NCBI GenBank assembly: GCA_905250075.1
Contig: CAJNOP010000076.1
Location: 760,315 to 824,314, forward strand
Direction of reading: 5' to 3'
DNA: 64,000 nucleotides
DNA from: Rotaria sp. Silwood1
Lineage: Eukaryota; Rotifera; Eurotatoria; Philodinida; Philodinidae
The notes beneath the pieces are model-generated. The model ran no database searches, was not told the DNA's origin, and saw nothing but the letters and a program-made list of their open reading frames with translations. Positions within the stretch are counted from its first letter, which is position 1; each line of letters begins with the position of its first letter. Shown piece after piece: positions 56,486-64,000 of this stretch. Position numbers and translations under genes: made by a program.

Positions 56486-57435
56486 ATGAAATCGATTACA
56501 GTTTAATATCCAAGTCCGTTTTCTCTCATGTATAAACAAAAGAATCAAAATGTCTTTATCACTCACTTATTTCAAAAATATGATTACCTTTAGAAAAACC
56601 TTTCTTTTAACAACCTGTTTTTTTTCTGATCTTTCCTTCCTCTTCTTTTTCTTTGTCAATTTAATATTCAGTGCAAGATTTTATTTCCGTATTGATTTAT
56701 AAGATAAAAACAAAGAGAGAAAAAAACAACAATATAAACGAAATAATTATGATTGAATAGTTATTTCTCGCTGTCGATCTTTCTTTCTCAATACTTTTTC
56801 AAATGTAGGTTATCAATACGTTCTTCTTTCTCTTTTTTTTTTCTTTGCACTTCTTTTTTCAATCTTTTCATGTTCAATTGTTGCTGCTGCTACCTTTGTC
56901 ATCAATTAAAATTTTTTTTTAAAAGAATATAAACACAGATTGGACTGCGTGCACTATATAAAAAGTATTCTTTTTCGACTATGAAAAAGTATGACCTTTT
57001 TTTCAACACTATGTTGTTTGTTCGATAATTATCAATGTGCATATGCTTGTGTATCATCGGCATAAATAAGCAAATGCATGCCGACATTCTTTCATATCTC
57101 ATAGAAATAATAATCATGGAAAAAAAAATGTCTGGCCCATTCTCTTCTATTTACATGAATAGGACCGATAACAGTTGATGTCAACAAAAATAACAGCTTT
57201 ATATTAGGATTTTTTTTCTCCTCATCATTCATCCAATCGATAGTAGTTTCACAACAGAAGAAAAATATTAGTAGATATAGCATCAGTAGATGAATAGAAA
57301 ATAACAACAAAAGAAAAGAAAAACAAGATGAGGAAATATGAATACAAAAGGTTAAATTAAATGATAAACACAAAAATAAATCTTCATATATATATTTATG
57401 TATGTACGTTTCTAAGTTGTTATGAAATGTTTTCT
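56486..57435. other. Convergent intergenic region
   Basis: Lies between the 3' ends of LIM gene 2 and the minus-strand gene ending at 57436. T-rich, probably both 3' untranslated regions. No exon recognised. Confidence 0.5.
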
Positions 57436-58607
57436 TTAATTAAAAAAATAATCAGTCATATGACTATGACTTCTATGGTACGATAGTGATGAATGTAAAC
57501 AAACATGTTCATGTTGTGAAAAAGCAAAATCTGGCGAATGATTATGTTCTTGAGGAAAACTATAAGAAGATTCATTATATCTATCAGTTGGTATTAAACT
57601 TAATGGTGATATAAATTGCTGTTGATTAGAATATGATAATTGATTCTAAATTCAAAAATAAATATTTGTTTTTTTTCTAAGAATAAAATTACGTTATTAT
57701 TCGGATATGGATCATGAAATTCAGGAAGTATTGACATAAGTGGTACTGGTTGAGGTGAAAAAGAGTGTTCCTAAAATAAATTTAAATATTTCTAATAAAG
57801 ATAAAGTATTATTAAAAGAATTTTAATATACTTGTTCCATAATATCATGTAAAGTTTGTTTAACTAAATGAATAAAAGTTGATTCTTGTGAATTATTTTG
57901 ATCAAATTCATTTACCAACTAAATTAAAAAAAAAAAAAGGATATTTATTTTTCTTATAAAATAATCAAATTTATTCAAGATTATATTTACATTATAATTT
58001 TGCATATTATTTTGTTCAATAAATTTTTTATTTAAACGTTTTCGTCTATATCGATTCTTTCGTTTGGTTTTAATTATTGATGTTTGTTCAGGTTTCTTTA
58101 TTGACATTTTATTCATAATTGATAAAGATGATGATACTTGAGTATGAGACATTATAGATTGATATGATGGTAATATAGTAGAAGGTCGTATAACTGGTGT
58201 AAATCCATTAACAAGGACTAAATCTTGTTTAGGTCGAAGTATAGTTGTTTCACCATTTCGACGTATAATCATTTCATGATTTTTAAAACGACCTTCATTA
58301 GAAATATTTGATGATGTATGATTATATTGTCGTGTTGTATTTTGTAATGGATCTGTTGAATGATCAATAAGTAACTCTGGCAATGGATAATCGAAAAATT
58401 TCGTATATTTTGATGTTTTATCAATAATATTAAAAGCAAGATTAGGCTAAAGCAGAGAGAGAGAGAAGAAAGATTTGAATAGATTGATTTTAAAAATGTT
58501 TTTAATAATCTTACAATCATCATTTTTTCATCACGCCGATTAGTATTATTAAGGCGTTTAACTTTATGAAAATGTGAACGATGTTTTTGTTGATTAATAT
58601 AAGACAT
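57436..58607 (-). CDS. Unrecognised Gln/Ser/His-rich protein, about 307 residues
   Basis: Exons 58515-58607, 57991-58446, 57832-57918, 57693-57770 and 57436-57645 are all exact multiples of three, so every junction is phase 0 (924 nt). The start is MSYINQQKHRSHFHKVKRL. Notable segments: MIIRRNGETTILRPKQDLVL followed by VNGFTPVIRPS, a strongly basic KTKRKNRYRRKRLNKKF that could be a nuclear signal, and FIHLVKQTLHDIMEQ, a likely helix. The C-terminal third is Ser/Gln/His/Tyr-rich and ends HMTDYFFN. No membrane span or signal peptide. Family not recognised. All-phase-0 exons mean any internal exon can be skipped without frameshift. It is head-to-head with the gene at 58965. Confidence 0.7.
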
Positions 58608-58964
58608 CTTTAAAATGAAAAGTAGAATATTTCTTACTGTCAATGTATATTCGTTGATCTTTCTGATTCTTTTAAATGAATCGATATGTATCTGTAGAGA
58701 GAGAGAGAGGATTTTCGAATAAGCAACAAGCGCCATCTTTATACTAGATTTAAATATAAAAAAATCAATTAATTTCGTTTCGAAGAAAAGCGCGAGTATA
58801 AAAAGAATTTCTCTATTTTCTATACAAATCATCATAAACGGTTATCGAATTTACTTTTGAATAGATTATTTAAAAACTTGCGTTTCTTCTTCTTTTTTTT
58901 TTTCGTTTTCAATAATAATGATTATTCAACAATAATAATAATAATTAATAATCAAGAAGGAATC
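58608..58964. promoter_or_regulatory. Bidirectional promoter region, about 357 bp
   Basis: Separates the start codons of two divergent genes. Contains a GA tract at about 58693-58710 and a T-run near 58890-58905. No named regulatory motif is claimed. Confidence 0.5.
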
Positions 58965-59969
58965 ATGGAATTTGATAATGAACAAACTAAAAATCATAAA
59001 TTAATTAGTTCACAACGATCATTTCAAAAGAAAAAAATTCATTAGTAAATTTTTTTTTTATTTTTTTAATTAAAAAAACAATGAAATTATTCTTTTCAAT
59101 CATTTAGTTTAGATAATAATAATGATTGTTTAACAGATACTTGTATTACTATTTATAAAAATTCTATATGGTGTATTAAATTCATATATGAACTTTTTTT
59201 TATAACACTTTGGCAAGTTTTATTATTTGCTAAAGATGAAATACATGATAGTCAAGGTGATACTATGAAAACTAATACTAGTCTAGACGTTATGTCTCTT
59301 AATAATTCTGCAAAAGAAAATTATTCTAAAAAAATCTATCGAAAACTTCCACATCATCATTTATCAATGATTGAAACAAATAATCAAGAAAAATATCAAC
59401 ATCAATTATTGAAAAGTAATTCACGGTAGATTAAAATAAATTTTATTTGATTTTATTTTTTTCTTTATTTTATTATATAAATTTCTAGTGAAAAAATTTC
59501 ATCAAAAATAAATTTATTGTCAAATAAAACACGTATAACTGTTCGTTCCATATCAAATCAAAATTTAAATCGAGCACAGTCAAATCATACACCTTCAACT
59601 GAACAGAAAAATTTAAATGATACTATAGGAGTACTTAATTCACATATTATAGTAGCACCTGTAGATTCATCACATTGTCAAAATATGATAACAAAAAATA
59701 ATTTACGTGAACAATTAGCTGATAGACTTTGTCATTATTCACATGAACCAATAAGATGTATGAATCGTGCAGTGTATTGTGAACATTGTCGACCATTATT
59801 CTTTCCGTATGGACCTTGTCATCGTTCAGAACATTATATTCCACCATGTATACCACAAAAACAAATAAATAATGAAAGAGAATTTTCTCAAAAATCAAAA
59901 CAATCTCGACAAATGGAAGAAACAAGTGAAAGTCAACCTACTCAATATTCGAGCATGTCTTTTAAATAA
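58965..59969 (+). CDS. Unrecognised protein with a Cys/His-rich C-terminus, about 292 residues
   Basis: Exons 58965-59044, 59108-59425 and 59489-59969 join in phase (879 nt). An in-frame ATG further upstream would add a poly-Phe stretch from T-rich leader, so 58965 (MEFDNEQTKNHKLISS) is preferred. Residues about 40-65 are hydrophobic (SIWCIKFIYELFFITLWQVL) and could form one membrane segment. Asn/Ser-rich disordered sequence follows. Near the C-terminus (about 235-275) Cys and His cluster: CHYSHEPIRCMNRAVYCEHC then GPCHRSEHYIPPC, suggesting a metal-binding or disulfide-bonded knot. Family not recognised. Confidence 0.68.
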
Positions 59970-61018
59970 ATTTAGTTTTTCAATTTTGCTTTCTTTGTCT
60001 TTAACGATATCTTTATACGTTAGATATTATGATTGACATCATGTTGTCATGTTTCCTGAGTACTATTAGTATATCTTGTTATCATAACAGAAAATAATTT
60101 CAGATAAAAACTTGTCAGCATAATTCCTTTGGGAAGAAAAATATGGAAGTTACATGTGTTCTTTAGTCTCATTACACCAATAAAAAATACATTAAGTAAA
60201 AAGTCTATAGTAGACTATAGTTGTTCTCTAACAATAATCGATTGTGAAAGGAAACGATCGGTTTTATTTATTTCTGTATTTCGAACAGAAATCTTTTTTT
60301 CTATTGGCATTCTAGTTTTTGTTTGGCCTGCAGCTTTTCGTTCCTTATTTTTTATTTGTCTTATTCCATTTTGCTTAGCGTAGGTTTATTATTATTCTAA
60401 CCATTGATTTAACTGTCATATAAGTCTGTTGTACACATCTATGATGTGTACAACAGATCTCAATACACTATTATTTATCTTGATAAGCTTAGAAACATTA
60501 ATGTTGATTATTCACCGAAGTAATAATTTAAGCAGTTTGCACTTTTTATATGGACCATATGACCATTTGTAGCAAATCAATTCATGAATACCTATCATCC
60601 TTGATGTCTAGCATATAAATTTTTTATCAACACACATACACAGACGTATTGCAGTCATTAAAATGTCGACAAAGGCTTTTGAGTATTCTAGAACAATATA
60701 AACCTTGTGATTAATGCTGCTCAGCGCCTTTTCCCGTTGCTATGACATTATGGGAAAGAATCCTGATCTTGGTTGTCCTCAACTGCTATGGAAACGTACC
60801 CAATGATTTCTGGCACTGGCAAGGAACAAACAGTAGACTTCATGTTATTCCAAGAGAATTTTTACGATTTCATAAGACTTCAAAACTGAAATGTCTGCTG
60901 GTTCTCTCTCGCTATTTTCCTGCTAAAAATGTATCTTCTACTTTTTCATTCATATTGACATCATCATACTGAAAAGCTCAAAATAAAAAGATAATCATTC
61001 TTTGTTTATTTTACTTAG
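59970..61018. other. Intergenic; a short formerly-coding-looking stretch near 60.7-60.97 kb
   Basis: Mostly AT-rich. At 60715-60970 the composition is less AT-rich and an open frame of 76 codons exists, but I see no family and no splice link to the gene at 61019. A perfect short palindrome, GTTGTACACATC/GATGTGTACAAC, lies at about 60430-60453. Confidence 0.4.
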
Positions 61019-62618
61019 TATCTCCGAGTGTTCAATCACATTTAGCAAATTCACCTGAAGATGAACCATTATCGACTGGTACTATTTTACATAATGAAAA
61101 TAATGAACAAAATCCTTCTATATTATCATTTCCTGATCATGATTCATCTCCATCACAAGAATCCGAACAATTAAATGATAACGATAATCAATTGAAGTTG
61201 GATGCACAAATATTTGTTGATGATTCAATTCAAAATGCTCAAGAAAAATATCAACGAGTATAGAGATTAAATTCTATCCTTATTGCGATTTCTTAATTAT
61301 TTCTTATAGATTTTACGCATGAGTATGGATCACGATTCAAAAAACACTATATTGTAGTTTTCATTTTATTTCTTGTTGTTTTTACATAAAAAAATTTCCA
61401 ATTCTGACATTCACTATAGAGATACACATAAACAAACGAACTTTAATAAACCAAAATCAGTAGTAATGTCGGATGAATCGAATACACAAAAATTATCCAA
61501 TGAAACTATATTATGTCAAGACCTTTGTAATCAACTCAATTTATCAGATTCTAATCAAATTACTGAAATTATTCATATACTCGCATTAAATGCACCACAT
61601 ATTCTTAAAGAACAAGATTCAAATAAAAATACTGTAATTCATAATTTGAATACAAATAAAGGTCTTCATGAAAACAAAAATATCATTTGATGTAATATTG
61701 GATTTTCACGTATTTCTTTTTTTTGTGTAGATAATGGAAATAATTTATGTAAACACTTATTGCTACATCCACCATTTAAACCGAAACGATTGATTCATTT
61801 ATGTCCAGATGGAAGTATTCAAGTCTTATCAGCTGTCGATGATAATTCTAATACAAATCAACTAATTAATCCACAAAAATATCATCTTAATTATTCGAAT
61901 TCAGCTTTAACACCATCTATGCAACAAAATCATATTTTTACAGGTAAATTCTTTGAATGTATTTTTTCCTCACAAGATGATTTAAATATATATATATATT
62001 TTGTAAACATATTCATATATGTCAGATTTACTTTTTTTTTCTCTTTTAGATGAATCTTCTCTTCCTTTGGAATATGAAACAACAGCAACTACTACACTTG
62101 ATTTAAAAACAAATTCACAATCTCATTCAAAAAATGAAATTAATTTTGATCATTTAATTATAGATAATAATTCAATATTATCTCTCCAACAAAAAAAGAC
62201 TATATTCACATGTGATAGTTCATTAGGATACACATCCACACATGCGAGTGAAATCCAACTTAATAATAATCATTCAAAAATTGTTTTTCCAGATAATGAT
62301 CCAATAGTAATGATTAATCTTGATCTTCAAGATGAATTAATTGAAATCAATAATAAAGATGATGAAAATTCGGTACCAGAAATATTTTTCAAACGCATTA
62401 TTGCACATGAAAGTAATTATCTATTTATAAATTAATGTAATTAATCGATTATATATTCTCAAATAGATTCTATAACTTCTTTAACTGAACTTTCGAATCA
62501 ATGTATGATGATAGACAATGATACATCACTTTATAAACAACATGAAAATCATAAAAAATCTCGTCACAATCGTTCACAATCATGCAAAAATAAAAACACA
62601 ACCTCTATAGAGACATAG
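61019..62618 (+). CDS. Unrecognised Asn/Ser-rich protein gene, 5' exon not found
   Basis: Six exons keep phase: 61019-61257, 61310-61353, 61420-61661, 61731-61943, 62050-62412, 62467-62618 (TAG). The first visible exon begins after a TTACTTAG acceptor in the middle of a codon and has no ATG in frame, so at least one upstream coding exon is missing or was not recognised. Most of the protein is acidic and Asn/Ser-rich; a more ordered patch is KHLLLHPPFKPKRLIHLCPD followed by GSIQVLSAVDD in exon 4. The donor at 61662 is a weak GTCTTC, chosen for phase. The basic C-terminus contains HENHKKSRHNRSQSCKNKN. No family recognised. It could be a gene that lost its 5' end. Confidence 0.6.
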
Positions 62619-63795
62619 CAAAAATTACAAAAAAAAAAGAAAATATCGACTTTTCAATCGTTTTTTTTTGTTTTTTTTTACATCACAGGAAGACTTTGTC
62701 AATAAACCAAACCAAAATTATGTACTCATTATTGTATATGTATAGCAAGAATTCTTCGTAATTGCTAAAATAATTGCTCCATTTTACATTCCAAAAACTT
62801 ACATCAATGATAAGCATCAGAATAAGTGATGTATATGTAGATATATACATATAAATAATTATCCTTCGTTGTTAATTGAACAGAAGAAAGATGGTGTTGA
62901 AAGTCATCTGCTTTGAAGCAATCAACACATAACTCAACGTATTTTATGTGGTAAAGAAAAACAGTAGATAAAATATCGCTCATCACTTCAATCCACACTC
63001 AAAGTAGGAGTGTACATCGGATGTTGAAATAAGAGAAAAAAGAAAAATAGTTAATATCATCTTGTATGCCAAATAGTGAATTGCGGAGTCCTTACAGACC
63101 TAGATATGGATATGATCGAGCTCGAGCGCTAAGTTTTTCGTTTCTGTTTGATCCAAGTTAATATCAGATCTGGTTTGTATTCAATTTTAAGGCTGAGTAG
63201 ATAAGAGTCAATACATTGAATTCAGAGTCCCCGCAACCATTATGTCACAAGAGCCTTCGGGTAGTTTATGAGTTTTTAGCATTTGACTACAATAGAATAA
63301 TTTAGCAATTGAACACGTATCTGGTAAGTACCCATGTCACTGAGACAAATCTCAGCAGAGTATCCAACCAAGATCTTGCAACATGATGATAACAAGGTAC
63401 CGTGTCGGCAACTAATCCAGTACACGGATATAATGCATTCGGCACATCCACTAAGGTAGATTATATTTAAAGTATCAGCGACTTTTACCTTTTCCCCAGT
63501 ACATGCAGATTTTTAAAGTCATTACATGTTTGATTCCTTTCACTTCAAGAATATGCACAACAGTATCATAAGTGTTATCCTTTCTTTTTTGGTAAATAAA
63601 ATCACTTAATTATTCAGTTTTAAAATTAATTTCATTCATTAAATATATCAATTCAAGAGTTTATATTATCGATTATGATTCTTTTCTTTTTTATTTTAAG
63701 AAAATCAGAAAAAATAAAAATAAATATTCAAACAATCACAAAGAAATATTTGTAGATATTTTGTCATTAAAAACAACATTTATTCATGAAATTAT
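62619..63795. other. Intergenic, nothing recognised
   Basis: AT-rich, with a somewhat less AT-rich stretch at about 63060-63460 that shows no open frame of note. Confidence 0.4.
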
Positions 63796-64000
63796 TCATT
63801 GTAAAACATCATTAACTTGTTTACCAAATGATAAAAATATTTGTTCAAGTGTTGTTTGTGATATTGTATATGTTTCAATATTTAAATGTTGTTTATTTTG
63901 TTCAAGTAATTCAAATAAATCAGCTGGTATACTTTGTTTAACTTGAAATATACCTGTTGAATATGTTATTTCTCTTATTTCAACATTTAATTGTCTTTGT
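63796..64000 (-). CDS. ABCA-type lipid transporter, C-terminal end only
   Basis: The last 68 codons, entering from beyond the window. The segment [52 protein letters not shown] matches the end of the second nucleotide-binding half of ABCA proteins, where SxTTLEQVFLxFAK closes the regulatory domain. ABCA proteins move lipids across membranes. Which member it is cannot be told from the tail. The stop is TGA at 63796-63798. Confidence 0.85.
   Translation of the reverse strand, partial: QRQLNVEIREITYSTGIFQVKQSIPADLFELLEQNKQHLNIETYTISQTTLEQIFLSFGKQVNDVLQ

Overview
The window looks like AT-rich nuclear DNA of a small metazoan, most plausibly a bdelloid rotifer. Nearly every gene is cut into short exons by 45-60 bp GT-AG introns. 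The proteins are animal ones (kinesin-1, kinesin-13, an axonemal dynein, sialate O-acetylesterase, astacin, vasculin, muscle-type LIM proteins), and there are decayed gene fragments between the live genes. The rotifer placement is inferred from overall style, not from a marker gene. All exon models below were built by hand from splice signals, reading-phase continuity and protein family resemblance.

Layout. 1-951 (-): 5' part of a kinesin-13, cut by the window edge. 1511-9344 (-): a DNAH10-like dynein heavy chain that stops after about 1,080 residues, so it has a stem but no motor. 9944-13188 (+): vasculin (GPBP1)-like gene, divergent from the dynein. 14041-15154 (+): secreted astacin protease. 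16.1-17.3 kb: decayed fragments, one resembling UBR4. 19007-20962 (+): intronless secreted protein with four cysteine-rich Ly6/uPAR-like modules and a Ser/Thr stalk. 21-25.8 kb: mostly empty, with a degenerate inverted repeat. 25900-28218 (+): an unrecognised, probably myristoylated protein. 29087-29878 (-): small single-pass membrane protein. 31998-38570 (-): complete kinesin-1 heavy chain (KIF5), one intron of which is almost entirely a giant palindrome. 40620-42534 (-): complete sialate O-acetylesterase. 43.4-47.2 kb: decayed fragments including a leucine-rich-repeat piece. 48158-53435 (+): CEP63/DEUP1-like coiled-coil protein. 54824-56485 (+): two tandem LIM genes, the first with two alternative first exons. 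57436-58607 (-) and 58965-59969 (+): a divergent pair of unrecognised genes. 61019-62618 (+): an unrecognised gene without a visible 5' exon. 63796-64000 (-): the C-terminus of an ABCA-type transporter.

The genes do not form an obvious pathway. Three microtubule-motor genes (kinesin-13, dynein stem, kinesin-1) and a probable centriole protein lie within about 54 kb, which may be chance. The points most worth following are the stem-only dynein whose last exon still carries a consensus splice donor over its stop codon, the modular surface protein, and the palindromes that fill introns of otherwise normal genes.
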